Below, piece after piece: positions 33,059-44,270 of a stretch of DNA of 64,000 nt. Positions within the stretch are counted from its first letter, which is position 1. Every line of letters begins with the position of its first letter. Both the position numbers and the translations under genes were made by a program. Origin of the DNA: Paraphoma chrysanthemicola (Eukaryota; Ascomycota; Dothideomycetes; Pleosporales; Phaeosphaeriaceae); NCBI GenBank assembly GCA_020744225.1, contig JAGMWG010000001.1, positions 1,550,001 through 1,614,000 on the forward strand. Direction: 5' to 3'. Under the pieces are notes generated by a model. It ran no database searches and was not told the DNA's origin. It was given only the letters and a program-made list of their open reading frames with translations.

Positions 33059-33765
33059 TGCGGGTCCACCAAATCCCCAACAGTGGGCGTGGAAGGCATT
33101 TTAGAACCCATCACAATGGTTACTGTGACCCCAGATCAGACGTCGCTGTGCTCCACATCGGAGTCGCATTCTAGGGTAAATAGCCGGCTGATGAGGCTTT
33201 AGTACGAGGTCACCGTCAGCGGGGTCGACGATCCCCAACCCCATCAAGTCATGTCCGGGTCAATGGAAACCGATACTACCTAGGAACACGCTCCGAAATG
33301 GCACGTCATGACTCAGCGCACGTTGGGATCTGCTTAGAAGTCTGTGGGGATGTGGAGTGTACATAGCGAACTTGACCCGGAATCCTGGGGCAGGTATGCG
33401 ATGTGAGCGTGCGCACCTTAAATCCATTCTAGGTTTAGGTACTCCTGCAGATTTGACAACGAACTTAAGTTGGAAAGTTTCAAAGATTGTAGGAAAGTGA
33501 CATCCATCATTCACTGCACACTTTGTAATCAACAATTGGCAGGTTGCGAACGTGGATCTGATCTCCTATACTAGTCATCCTCGGTTGTTCATCGCTACGC
33601 AGTCGACATGCCCGATTCCTTCACGCCATGGGACTGATCCAGGACATTGCCTTCAGATGTCACTTTCCTGATTGTTCGCACCGCCGTTTTACATTTCTAA
33701 TGCAAATGACAAACCTGGACGCCACGTCCTTGCTATGACCCTATCCAGGGCGCTCGTTACTCCAC
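33059..33765. promoter_or_regulatory. Intergenic: upstream of the glycosidase, downstream of NUP42
   Basis: 707 bp without a supportable gene. Confidence 0.4.
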
Positions 33766-35746
33766 TCAGAGCAATGGAATCTGCACGATCCACTCACACT
33801 TTGGCGGCACCAGTGGAATCTCTTCGTCATCGTTGAATCGTCCCAGCTGGCCGACGCGCCTGTAGATCTCCTCTAGGATCTTGCCTTGCTCGCCTGCATA
33901 CTCTTCGGGCTTGCCTTCTTTGAAGCGGTCCTTAGGATCGATCTCCTTCACTGTGCCGGGCGCTGCCGGTGATGATACCTGTGGCTGTGACGATGCTTGT
34001 GCAAACGGCGAAGCAGATTGAGGCTTTTGAGCACCAAATGGAGACGTCGACGGGCCTGGTGCAGGGGCTGCAGTTTGAGCTTGTGCATGCTGCAAGAAAG
34101 GATTCGCTGGTGCAGCCGATGACTGGCCAGGCTGTGGTCCGAACGGTGACACATTTGGCGTTAGTTGGCTAGGCTGACCAAAAGGACTGGCCCGCGACGA
34201 TGCAGCAGCCTGGAATGGGTTTGCTTGATCTCCAGCGGGCTTACTCAGGTTGGATCCAGCCGGTGCTGCAAACGCTGGATTGCTCTGATTTGAGCCGAAT
34301 GGGCTGCTTTGTGCTGGCTGTGCTTGTTGACCAAATGGCGAAGCTTGTGCGTTTGGCTGCTGCCCGAATGGTGAAGCTTGTGCGGCTGGTTGCTGCCCGA
34401 ACGGTGAAGCTTGCGCGGCTGGTTGTTGACCAAAAGGTGAGTTACCTGGCTGTGTCGCTTGACCAAATGGTGAGGCACTTGAGGCTCCAGGGGCCGCTGG
34501 TTGTCCGAGGCCCGTTTGCCCGAAGGCTGGCTTTCCGAATGCATTTGCTTGTTGCCCAACCGCACTGGGCTGACCAAACGGACTTGCGCTGCTAGGTGTC
34601 GAGGCTTGCCCGAAGGCTGGCTTTTGGCCCAATGCACTAGCGGCACCAAAGGCGCTGCCTGCTCCTGGCATTGAGGGCTGACCAAATCCCGAAGCGCCGA
34701 ACGCTGGCTTACCGAAAGCCGCACCACCGCCCAGAGCGGACGGTTGCCCAAACGGTGAAGGCTTCGCGCCAAGATTTGAAGCTGCGCCAAATCCTGGAGC
34801 TGCCTGGCCAGGATTAGACGGCTGACTGAACGCAGCAGTGGTCTGACTCGGATTTGAAGGCTGTCCGAAGGCTGGCTGGCCAAAGCCTGGAGTCGAGGAC
34901 TGACCGAATGTTGCTGTGGGCGCTTTCATGAATGGATTGGCTGCCGTTTGTGACGTGGTACTGGTTTGAGCTTGAGAAAATGGGTTCGAAGTTGCAGCTG
35001 CAGGAGCATTCACTGCAGTGGCGGATGAGCTTGATGCATTTCCATTTGCAATGTCGATTCTATTGGGGTGGACATTGGCGCCTTCTTCAATGTACCGTAT
35101 TGCTCCATCAATGTCATTGAGAATGGATTGTACTTGCTGTTGCATCTTTTCATTTAATGCAGTCTCTTCTTGTTGCTGCGGATAATGTCAGCTACGAAGC
35201 AGTGACTTTTGGGCGAACACTTACCGCTACAGGCTCGTTGCCAGCAAGTCTTTGACTGTAGTAACGCACACGAAGTTCCTCGGGACTGATCTCCACGGCA
35301 CCCTCGATCAGCTGTCGTGGAGCATCTCGACCAGGCCCGTAGCTTGATAGCGGGTAGATTGGCCGCTGACTGGTAAGATCATTCTTCATATCCACCTTAT
35401 CAAGGTGATAGGGTAGTGACTTGGGATCTCGAGTGCCTTTCAGATCCTTAGCAAATGTGAGAAAGCAGATTTGGGTATGGTTGGCTTACTGTTGAACGCT
35501 CCACCAGACTGCGTCGTTGGCTGACTCGGCTGATTCGGTCGATACCGGTCGCCATTGAAGGCGCCAAATCGGTTGTTGTTCGAACCACCGCCAAACGTCC
35601 CCCCAGAATTGCGCGCTCCCGGATGCTCGAACCTGCATGCATCTGTCGCGTATTAGACATGTTTGTTCACGTGGGTGACACGTGAGTGATGCTTCCTTAC
35701 CTCCATTGCGGCAATTGCCTTGCTGATAGAATTTGCAGATGGCCAT
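33766..35746 (-). CDS. NUP42: CCCH-zinc-finger FG nucleoporin (NUP42/AMO1-like)
   Basis: Minus-strand exons are 35746..35701, 35642..35490, 35436..35225 and 35175..33766, giving 606 residues. The first intron falls inside the CCCH finger. The spliced product begins MAICKFYQQGNC and continues with RNGDACRFEH, giving C-x7-C-x5-C-x3-H. A conserved block (LTSQRPIYPLSSYGPGRDA, then PEELRVRYYSQRLAGNE) precedes a coiled segment. Then comes a long Gln/Ala/Pro-rich tract with dozens of FG dipeptides in PFGQ, AFGQ and GFGQ contexts. A short conserved C-terminus (GEQGKILEEIYRRVGQLGRF) follows. This is the architecture of Nup42/hCG1/Aspergillus AMO1, at the cytoplasmic face of the nuclear pore, which works with Gle1 in mRNA export. 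The third acceptor (AAAG at 35437) was chosen to keep frame. Confidence 0.9.
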
Positions 35747-36472
35747 GTCGTCGGCGCTGCTATCACCACCTTGCGCAACACCGCCAGCAGGTGCGCCGAA
35801 TAGACTGTCAAGGCTTGTTAGAGAAAGCTGGGAGGTGAGGTTGATGGCTGAGGTGCTGAGTGAAGGCTGGAAGCAGAGCAGACAGCTTTAGGCGAACGGA
35901 CGCGTTCTGCGCTAGCCAATCACACGTCGCGACTTGCACAATGCAAGAAAAAGCGGCGGTGAAAGTTGCAAGCAAAGCACATGTCTGTACGTTACCTCTG
36001 CCTATTGAAGCTCTGTCCAGTAGTGCTTGACAGGCCAGGCTGCGCCCACCTCGAGTGTTGCATGGTTGCTGTTGCCTATCCGTAAGTAGAGTTAGTGCGA
36101 TTGTTGTGTGGTCTATGCAACGATGCGTCCGACTCGGTAGTAATTTTGTCCCGATAAAGCGAAGCGCACTCTTTGTTAACATGCGATGGTGTTTTTCACG
36201 CGATGAGCTCGAGTGTGTTGTGCTGTTGCTGAGTGCCCTCACTAAACTAGGTCTCTATTAGGCCTAGCGTCAACTTGAGGACGACAACCTCAATGTTTGG
36301 TGAATCTGGCTGCAAATGCGCGTCGCAAGCTCGCACACTATGTACCCAACCACACAACGCCCTCTGTTGCTACGTTCATTTCCGACCATATACGTCGAAT
36401 CGCGTAATCGAGCCCCACGGCACAATTGAACCACATCGTGGGAAACACCCGTCTCGATTCTTGGCACTGTAG
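35747..36472. promoter_or_regulatory. Divergent intergenic region, NUP42 / small membrane protein
   Basis: 726 bp. No further gene supported; short overlapping open frames on both strands lack recognisable features. Confidence 0.4.
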
Positions 36473-36748
36473 ATGCACGCGTTCTCAATACTCACACTCG
36501 GTATCTTCGTCGCGGGCTACTCTACTGCCCGTTGGGACCTTACTACTCGAGTGTACGAACTCTCCATATTCGCTTGGGAGCACGGAGTAGTCACAAGAGC
36601 TGCAAAGGGCGTTGCTCTACTCTCGGTGTTCTTCCTGCTACTAGTCCTACCAGTGGCGCGTCTAGCAGTGCGCGAGACGGACCTGGTCAGTGTGAATGAC
36701 AAGCTCAGGGAGAATACGGTAGTTGACAACTTTAGCATCCTCGAATAG
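36473..36748 (+). CDS. Small two-helix membrane protein (conserved-looking hypothetical)
   Basis: A 91-residue frame with ATG at 36473. It has two hydrophobic segments: an N-terminal one, FSILTLGIFVAGYSTA, which could be a signal anchor, and VALLSVFFLLLVLPVARLAV at about residues 47-66. An amphipathic stretch with Trp lies between them. A polar tail (RETDLVSVNDKLRENT) ends the protein. Its composition is protein-like and not that of a random frame. I do not recognise a named family. It lies 94 bp upstream of the GPI1 start on the same strand, so it could alternatively be part of that gene's leader. Its membrane location is inferred from hydropathy alone. Confidence 0.6.
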   Translation: MHAFSILTLGIFVAGYSTARWDLTTRVYELSIFAWEHGVVTRAAKGVALLSVFFLLLVLPVARLAVRETDLVSVNDKLRENTVVDNFSILE

Positions 36749-36842
36749 CAGGCAGTGGTATCTCTGCCCGTGAACAGCTCAAGCGCCGCGGTTCCTTCTA
36801 GTGGGGTAACAGCATGGTGATATGGTCGTTTGCAATGGGTTG

Positions 36843-39049
36843 ATGCGCGTTTTTTGGCCTTCGGATACGCCCAGCAACGCAGCTCCTGGTGTCGTCATTG
36901 GCTTTCGTAACTCAGATTTGGACGTCTTTGTTGTTGGCATTTTGCAAGATGTCGAGGTACGTTCAGTGGTGGGCTGAGGTGCGACCAGCTTGCGCTAACA
37001 TGCCCCAAGCTTCGACGAGTCCAGAATGCCCTTGAAGTAGGAACCCTCCTACGAAATAGCCCGCATGATATCCGCGAGCTACTGCAACGATGTGGCCATG
37101 TCTCCCTACATGCACTGGGCGTCGTGAACCCTACAGTCGCAGCCGATTCCGCCTACACAAGCCTCCTCACATTCTACACCGATCGATCGTCCCGACTGCC
37201 ACGGCTACAATGTGCGACGACCGTCACGTCGGCACAAATTATTGTCTACGATCCCCCCCACCCAACGCGCATGCAGTACCTCTCTTTGGAGCCGATATCT
37301 CTTGCGCTAGGCGATAGACTGAGGAGCGCGTCGTGGGATGCCGCTTTTGAGGAGGAGCAGAGCGGAAAAAAGCGAAAGATGAGGTTGGTAGAAAAGCTGA
37401 AGCTGCACAAGGTCATACGGCGGCAGCCTACACAGGAGGAGCTCGCATTACCAATGCTCGTCGAGCAGGTGAACTGCTCTCACGAGCTCAATGCAGTGCT
37501 ACAGCGCAACATCGGGCTGCTTGGCAGGCGCATGAAGCGCGCTCACAGTGTCAGCGAGCGTGTGACTGAGTCGGCCAACGATCTGTGGGACTACATGTAC
37601 ATGGCCCTAAGCTACCTACTGTGGACCTGGTTATGGCCAGTGCTGTCACAGGTACTCACTTCGGTGCTGATGGCCAACCGCGTTGGTGCAGAGGTAGCAT
37701 TGCAAATCTTGCATTGGCATCCAGCTAGTTCTAGCGACGCGCCAGCCCTCAAAGACATCTCAGCAACCGCTCAGCAAATCGATATCAGACTCCAGCAATT
37801 CTGCTACTGGCCAATTCAATACCTCACCTTGCGCAAGAGGAAGACTGGCTGGAGCAGCTTCACCAACACCCACCCGGACTACATTCGCTTCTACAATAGC
37901 CTGTGGCTTGTTGCAAATGACATAATTATGGGCGTGGCTTTGGGATCATACATTATCGAGAACTCCGAGATGGCCGCTGCCAAGGTTGACTTGATCTTCA
38001 GCGAGTGGTCTGTAGCAGGCTTGAAGCGCATGATCATATGGCTCATGGGCTGGCCTGGCGGTCTCAAGCTGAATACAGAGCTTGCCAACTTTCTTGGTGA
38101 TCTATTCCTATGGGTCATCGATTACTGGACAGGTACGACATGTCAGCTCTTGTTACTTCTCAGTCTGACCAAAACAGGTTGCATACAATTTCTACGACCT
38201 TATCTTCCTCTTCTCATACAGGTGATCGGATTCTCGGCTTTTGCTGGAGCTACGTTGCCAATCTCGATCTTCTCGGATCTGGTGTCTTTACTCACACTGC
38301 ACATCTACTCTTTCTACATCGCAGCTGCGCGGATCTTTCACTGGCAGCTCACGATCATGATCTCGCTTTTCCACCTGTTTCGCGGCAAGAAGCGCAACAT
38401 TCTGCGGAACCGTATCGATTCTTGCGACTACGAACTGGATCAGCTGCTCTTAGGTACCATTCTGTTCACGCTGCAGTTCTTCCTTCTGCCTACAGTGTTC
38501 GTCTTTTACCTGTTGTTCGCATCCGCACGGATCGCGGTCATTGGCTTGAAGGCTATATTGGAGATTGGCCTTGCTTGCTTAAACCACTTTCCCCTCTTTG
38601 CAGTAATGCTGCGATTGAAGGACCCCGGACGGCTTCCTGGTATGTCCAACAACTTGATGCCCTCTTTGAATCACACTCACACCTTCAGGCGGCATCTGCT
38701 TCGAGCTTCAGGACACGCGTTACACAAAAGGTCATGTTGATATTGACGAAGTGCCGACGGCATACGTGCTGCTCAAGGTATGCATTCATTTTGTCCTGCC
38801 AAGAAATATGCTCACGACTTGTAGTCTATTCCGTTATCACTCCGCGCTATGTTCAATCCGTATTTTGAGCTCGGTGGGCGCATACGGAAGCATTACCTCT
38901 CCGGTGGCGTCTTCCTCAGCCTCGCATCTGGAGAATTCGTTCCTCCGATACACCGTGGAACACTCTATAGCTTGCAGTACAGCATGCTTCCCACTGAGAG
39001 AGCAACGATTGGCGAACTATGGGAGAGATTGAATGCGAAGGACGGCTGA
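36843..39049 (+). CDS. GPI1: GPI-GlcNAc transferase complex subunit GPI1 / PIG-Q
   Basis: Exons are 36843..36956, 37010..38132, 38178..38639, 38689..38777 and 38825..39049, giving 670 residues. All introns are GT-AG and 45-53 nt. The 45-nt second intron is a multiple of three with no stop. The protein starts MRVFWPSDTPSN, the typical Gpi1 N-terminus. The multi-membrane Gpi1 domain begins near WLWPVLSQVL and contains LNTELANFLGDLFLWVIDYW, FAGATLPISIFSDLVSLLT, HIYSFYIAAARIFHWQL, LFRGKKRNILRNRIDSCDYE and LDQLLLGTILFTLQFFLLPT. It is a subunit of the ER complex that adds GlcNAc to phosphatidylinositol, the first step of GPI-anchor synthesis. The upstream ATG at 36814 runs into a stop, so 36843 was taken. 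Confidence 0.93.
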
Positions 39050-39576
39050 TAGCGGTAACTGATAGCAATTGCTCAAGATTGCAAAAAAGAAACCGGGAAA
39101 ACATGAGCAAATAATATGGTGTTAAAAGTGTGAAGCAGGCCTCACGCCTTAAGATGGGCTTCTACTCCGTGAGAAGACTCAAACCGTAAGATAAAAAGTC
39201 TACAACCAAAGAGAAGGTGAAAGTGAACGCGACATCGCCAGACGCAACGTCCGCGAGATGGACCATATCTTGGCGCTCCTCTCACGCATAATCCACGAGC
39301 CGGCAAGTAGACTGTGTTCATCCTCTTGATCAACGTCCTGAGCCACATCGCACTCAGTGGTCTCACGCCTCGTTATCTCTGTCACAGACTGTGATCGCAG
39401 GAAGACCGGCAGCAAAGATGAGTTCACGCAAGATGACTCGCGTCACCAAGGATAAAGCAATGACGTACGACCTACGAAAACTGGCATTGACAACTCATCC
39501 TAACAATGGCAGCCTGGATATCTCCACAATGTTGACCGTCGTAATCGGCCAAACAAATCATTCCTTCTGCCCTTCA
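39050..39576. other. Intergenic between convergent GPI1 and orphan gene
   Basis: 527 bp, no gene supported. Confidence 0.4.
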
Positions 39577-40054
39577 TTATGCTTTCCATCTTGTCCTCCG
39601 AAGTTCGCAACCGCTCCCGCAAAACGACAAGTCTCTTCGAAAAAACCTCTCCATCGGCATCATGCCCGTGTTGTTTGTCGCGATCCGGTCAGCCTCAGAG
39701 TATGAAAGCTCGACTCCCAGCTTCTTGAGACCGCGATGCACTGCTTGGGCCACTTCGAGTTGCTGTTGCTTGCCAGTGTCCTCATCATTTCCTTGATGCG
39801 AGACTCGGTAAAATTGAGCAAGAGCATGGTCGCTCAACTTATGCTTGGGGCAACGACATCCGAGCGGATGGTTTTTGGACAGGGTGTCGGCGTTACTTTG
39901 GGAGATAGCAGGTCGATCATCGCTTTTGTTGAAGTTATTAGCGTCATTAGGATGTGGACGGCTGAGCTAGTGCATACTTAGACGGCATTGTAGGGCGTCT
40001 CATGTTCTGTTGGACATGTCCATGTCTCTCCGACATTGTATGCTGTTGAGCCAT
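39577..40054 (-). CDS. Small hypothetical protein with a Cys-His motif
   Basis: Minus-strand exons are 40054..39978 and 39922..39577, giving 140 residues. The intron (GTATGC...AAAAG, 55 nt) contains a good branch site (GCTAAT) and splits an Asn codon. After a Gln/His/Met-rich N-terminus comes GCRCPKHKLSDHALAQFYRV, then a helical Gln-rich stretch (TGKQQQLEVAQAVHRGLKKL) and the tail SFCGSGCELRRTRWKA. The CRCPKH and CGSGC pairs suggest metal binding. I do not recognise a family. The gene is supported only by continuity of frame across a canonical intron and by protein-like composition. Confidence 0.5.
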
Positions 40055-41330
40055 AGGAAGCACGAAGCTTTCACGATGGATTGGAGTATGCTTGAACTTG
40101 AAATGGCTGGTGGAAAGGTGTGAGGAATAACCAAGAGATACAAGAGGATCGATGATAGAAAGAAATCGAAGGTACAAGATCGATTGATCTTGCGCATACA
40201 AATAAAAGGAATGGAAAATGGAAAGACTCCATTTTATATTCTGATAGAAGAAGGCAATCGCTCAAACCCCTAACATCAGAGCTGGCTGCCGATTCATGTC
40301 TGAGCTTCGATCAGAGGTCGGGCAAAATGCAAACTGGAGATCGTTCATTGGATAGATGGTTTACATTGAGGAGAGTGCGCGCACGATAATTGTTCGTGTT
40401 AGGTGAGAGCAACTTCTTTTTGCAGTTGCGTAAAAGCACAGGTGTAGTCTCCCTGTGCAAAATGCAGTTTCCGCAGTGCTATTGCCCTGAATTCACCGGG
40501 TCCACGGTAAAGACTTAGTGGGTATTCTATATTTCCTTGTTTTGGGCGGCTAAACTGCATTTTGCACGTAGTGGCTTGCAGATTGCATTGCACTGCCACG
40601 AATTGGATGCCAAACCCCTGGACTGAGTTCCACTTGGCACTGCGTTTTAGGATTCGATAGGCTCGCTAGGCCGCCACCCTGTGCCTCTTTCCAGATTGCA
40701 GCTGCGGCGCACATACACCAACCTTGCCCTAGACACAGCTATATATGTGAAGTTGCCGTCGACCTAGGTAGTGAAATATATCCTCCAAAGATTTGAAATT
40801 GTGAACATCAATCTTTGGTGTTCTTGTCAAAGTGTTCTCAATTGCCCACGTTTCGGCCTCGGTGCAACCAGCACAGTCAGAGGTACACTGCGCAAATCCT
40901 GCAGTGGCTTGAAAGATGGTAAAGAACTGGGCCGGTGTCAAAGAGGACATTGAGAGGCTTTACCATGTTGAAAACAAACCGCTGTCAGAAGTCATGCGAC
41001 TCATAAAGGGATTACATCAATTTCATGCATCGTGAGTTGTTCTACGTAACTGCAATTGATTTTGAGGACTCTTCATTGACACAAGAAAAGCGAGCGATCG
41101 TACCGTACTCAACTGCAGAAATGGGGTTTTCTGAAATATAACACCGAAACCAATCCGAGAGTGAGAAATGGAGCCAAAACCGGAAAGGCGACAACAAGGC
41201 GACGGTTGAACGTGCAGCCTTCCAGTCAATCCGCCGATGCATCCTCTGCAAATATGAGCTTTAGCAACCATGCAATGTAAGTCTAGTCGCAGCTTGAGGA
41301 AAGCGGAACAAGACACTTACTAGACGAAGC
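40055..41330. promoter_or_regulatory. Divergent intergenic region containing a 16-bp perfect inverted repeat
   Basis: 1276 bp with no gene supported. The inverted repeat at 40455-40567 is listed separately. Confidence 0.4.
40455..40567. repeat. Perfect 16-bp inverted repeat with 81-nt spacer
   Basis: GTGCAAAATGCAGTTT at 40455-40470 and its exact reverse complement at 40552-40567. A few further bases (CCGC/GCGG) can pair after a 2-nt offset inside the arms. The unit is 113 bp. It could be a small non-autonomous transposon remnant or a hairpin-forming transcript. No clear target-site duplication abuts the arms. Confidence 0.8.
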
Positions 41331-42992
41331 ATGTCAGAATTCGCTCTGAATGACATCAACCATCAGCAATGGAATTTCGAAACAGAGGTCCCAGTAGAGG
41401 GCGCTGTCGCGTCATACACCAACCCACAGTACGATCAATCTTTACGAAATGCAAGCGTAGTTCCGGTTCAGTACGCCTTGGGTCTTGACGACGTTGACGC
41501 AAGCGGGCAAACTGCTCTCCATCGGGCGATAGTCAGCAAGGATGTCGATCAAACCAAAACTCTTCTTGAGAAAGGGGCAGCCGTTGATATCAAGGACGAC
41601 TGTGACAATCAACCTCTGCACTATGCCGTCATGTCAAAAGACCCAGGCTTGGTGCGACTTCTGCTTGGATATGGGGCGGACACAAACGCTGCAGGAAATC
41701 TAGGACGTACACCCCTGCATCTGGCAATATCGCTATCTGATGCAGATGTGGCGGGGCTCCTTTTGGATGAAGGTGCCTCCACGTCCAGCCAAGATCACAA
41801 TGGAGACAGCGCCTTGCACCTTGCGGTGTCTGTGGAGCCCTGGAGTGTATTAGTTAACCACTATAAGGCTTCCCCCGCTCCCTTGGTTGATGTTCTAATA
41901 AAAGCCAAAGCAGACATGGATGTCTCCAACGCACGAGGATTTACGCCCTTTCACAAGCTGCTGAGCCGCAGTTACGCTGGAAATGAGTACTTTTACATAC
42001 CTAAATTCATCGAGTCAGGTGCTTCGGTACATCGTCTTTTGCCTCACGGCATGGCTCCATTTGAGGTGTTCCTTGCAAAATCCGGGTTTCCTTGGGAAGA
42101 ATATAGATACTCAAAATCGTCCAAAAACCTTGCGCTAAGGAGTTTTGTTGAGCATGGGGCTGATCCGGCCACACAGTTGGCATGCAGGGAGCCACTCATC
42201 CTCTATGTTATTTCGAAATGTCTGAATGACTCTTCCTGGTCGCAGAACAAGTGGAAGGACTTTACACTCCTGGACCTACTTTGCAAACACGTTCGCATTG
42301 GTTCGATGAAAGATAGCGGTAATACCACGCTTCATCAACTTGCCCTTACATGTGGCCAATGGGGGGTTTCAAAGAAGGCACGTATCCGCGAAGCGATGGA
42401 GACTCTCCTCAATAAAGGAGAGAACCCGAATCAGCAAAATGTGGACGGAGAGACCCCTCTTTTACTCCTGTTCACAAAAGCCTCCAAGGAATCTACAAAG
42501 TCGGTATTGCAATGTTTAAGAACATTGCTGGCACATGGAGCGGATCCGATGATCATGGACTCAAATGGAAACACCGCCCTCTTCGCTGCGGCCAAGATAC
42601 TGAAAAGTGACGAACTAAACTCTGTCCTTGCGGCGGTCGCGGAGCTGCAAATATCGGCCGATTCAGTGCATCCATCGGGAAGCACTGGCCCATCACGGTT
42701 CGTCTGGAAGGACTGGGAACAGGCCATTCGAGAAGATAACTGGGCGAATGCAAAGACACACGTTCTGGCCCCTTCCGACGACATACCGCCTGGTATCGCC
42801 CAGAATCTCCGTGATGCAGCAGTCAGATTCCTGGCAGGAAGGCACATCAATCGAGCCAAGACCATGTTCCAGACAGACGCGGACGCAAACGAGAAGCGGC
42901 GAACGCTGGTCGCCACCATCCTCCGGGACTGCCAACTTCAGAATTTCGAACTCGAAGCAACATGGGTGACATATCTGCTCACGTTATGTTAA
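41331..42992 (+). CDS. Ankyrin-repeat protein
   Basis: Single exon, 553 residues. Ankyrin repeats begin at about residue 58 (SGQTALHRAIVSKDVDQTKT) and continue with NQPLHYAVMSKDPGLVRLLL, GRTPLHLAISLSDADVAGLL and GDSALHLAVSVEP. More divergent copies follow, with GFTPFHKLL, NTTLHQLAL, GETPLLLLF and GNTALFAAAKI. At least eight repeats can be seen, interrupted around residues 215-330 by non-canonical sequence. The C-terminal 90 residues (FVWKDWEQAIREDNWANAKT onwards) are helical with no recognised domain. There is no HET, NACHT or kinase domain attached. Such stand-alone ankyrin proteins are scaffolds, and no partner can be inferred. Confidence 0.88.
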   Translation: MSEFALNDINHQQWNFETEVPVEGAVASYTNPQYDQSLRNASVVPVQYALGLDDVDASGQTALHRAIVSKDVDQTKTLLEKGAAVDIKDDCDNQPLHYAVMSKDPGLVRLLLGYGADTNAAGNLGRTPLHLAISLSDADVAGLLLDEGASTSSQDHNGDSALHLAVSVEPWSVLVNHYKASPAPLVDVLIKAKADMDVSNARGFTPFHKLLSRSYAGNEYFYIPKFIESGASVHRLLPHGMAPFEVFLAKSGFPWEEYRYSKSSKNLALRSFVEHGADPATQLACREPLILYVISKCLNDSSWSQNKWKDFTLLDLLCKHVRIGSMKDSGNTTLHQLALTCGQWGVSKKARIREAMETLLNKGENPNQQNVDGETPLLLLFTKASKESTKSVLQCLRTLLAHGADPMIMDSNGNTALFAAAKILKSDELNSVLAAVAELQISADSVHPSGSTGPSRFVWKDWEQAIREDNWANAKTHVLAPSDDIPPGIAQNLRDAAVRFLAGRHINRAKTMFQTDADANEKRRTLVATILRDCQLQNFELEATWVTYLLTLC

Positions 42993-43468
42993 GAAGGAAC
43001 AGTATCCCATTTGGCCAGCTGAAAGTTTTCTGCATTCATGAGTAGTGTTTCCGAAGACAATTGTCAACTCAACGTCTACTAGGTCTTGAAGCAATCAGGG
43101 TGATCTATGGAGGCACACACAAACGCTCACCGGGGTGAAAGTGAGAGTGAAATTTGAAAGAGTCCATCAGCGACTCCGTTTGTCAACCATCAACTTCAAG
43201 ACCTCAACTTCTCAAATTGGCGACGCCGCCTATCGTAGTCCCACTCCCGCTTTCCCACCGTATCAACCAGCAACCACGTAAGAGATCTCTTGTGAGTCCT
43301 CTATTCAGCTACGCAAACATAGCGCTGACAAGCAGTAGAGCTGTCGTCTACAAACATGGCACCGCCTGATCCGGCTCGCATTGGCAAAGACAAGGCCATT
43401 AGGTAGGCACCTTACCAACAGCATATCAGCCCCCACAGGCTTACTTTCGCAGCTTCGACGTCTCCACG
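42993..43468. other. Intergenic; may contain first exon of the BTB gene
   Basis: 476 bp. An ATG at 43356 starts a protein-like stretch MAPPDPARIGKDKAI followed by GTAGGC (43403), but its phase does not match the downstream BTB frame through any visible AG. Confidence 0.4.
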
Positions 43469-44083
43469 ATGCTGATCGTCGTTGTCGGCAAGGAACCAAA
43501 CGAGAAGCGATTCCTGGTGCACGAAGGCTTCGTCTGCGCCCGTTCCGCCTTCTTCCAACGCGCCATGAACGGACCCTGGGCAGAGCGAGACGAGCGTATC
43601 ATAAAGCTTCCAGAGGACGACCCCGAAGTTTTCGCTATCTACGTCAACTTCGTGTACACCAACACCGTCGCCACCGGGCCCCTCGAACGACCCATCCACC
43701 GGGCAACAGCACGCACAGAGTACATGCTCCTCAGCAAACTATACGTCCTGTGCGAAAAGCTGTGTGACATCGCCGCCAAGAACGCCGTCCTTCAAGCAAT
43801 CCGCGCGGTTAGCTCTGAAGTTACTGATTCTGGCGAGATGTATATTGCGAACCTATCAGCTGTGCAAATTATATATGCTGGTACTCCGAAGGGTTCGCTG
43901 GGTAGGAGGCTCATGGCGGATATGTGGACGGGGATGGTCGTTGAGCATCTTGTTAAATGTGGAGATGAGATGCCGAGGGAGTTTTTGTTGGATATGGTTG
44001 TTGCGCATCGGAGGGATCGGCCGAGTGCGTATAAGAATATTGCGAAGAGGGCGGGGGTGGATGCGTATTGGGAGGTTAAGTAG
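43469..44083 (+). CDS. BTB/POZ-domain protein (5' end uncertain)
   Basis: The frame from ATG 43469 gives 204 residues. The BTB fold is indicated by MLIVVVGKEPNEKRFLVHEG, then FVCARSAFFQRAMNGPWAE, then LPEDDPEVFAIYVNFVYTNT, and AEYMLL-like helices (TEYMLLSKLYVLCEKL). Fungal BTB proteins of this size often bind Cul3 or act as regulators, and no second domain is visible. The true N-terminus probably includes the in-frame residues FRSFDVST encoded just upstream from 43439. A first exon at 43356..43402 is attractive but leaves two bases where a phase-0 acceptor is needed. Either a GC donor or a one-base error or mutation would be required. I therefore report only the certain part. Confidence 0.78.
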   Translation: MLIVVVGKEPNEKRFLVHEGFVCARSAFFQRAMNGPWAERDERIIKLPEDDPEVFAIYVNFVYTNTVATGPLERPIHRATARTEYMLLSKLYVLCEKLCDIAAKNAVLQAIRAVSSEVTDSGEMYIANLSAVQIIYAGTPKGSLGRRLMADMWTGMVVEHLVKCGDEMPREFLLDMVVAHRRDRPSAYKNIAKRAGVDAYWEVK

Positions 44084-44270
44084 GCCCATCAAGTGGTGTG
44101 TGGTCAGAACGGCTACGTGTGGGGTGCTGTGGACTGCGGACTAGGATTGGGTTGCCCATGAGGATGAGCAGAGTGACATGTTTGAGAGACAACATCGAGG
44201 AAAATGACGGGATACACGGTGGACAACATGCAAATTGTGTGCCCGTATACATATATACGTCCTGCAAACT

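Noticed and set aside
35641..35700. Frame break in the NUP42 zinc finger
   Set aside because: A first hand-reading missed four bases; with the full sequence the GTAAGG...ACAG intron gives a perfect C-x7-C-x5-C-x3-H finger.
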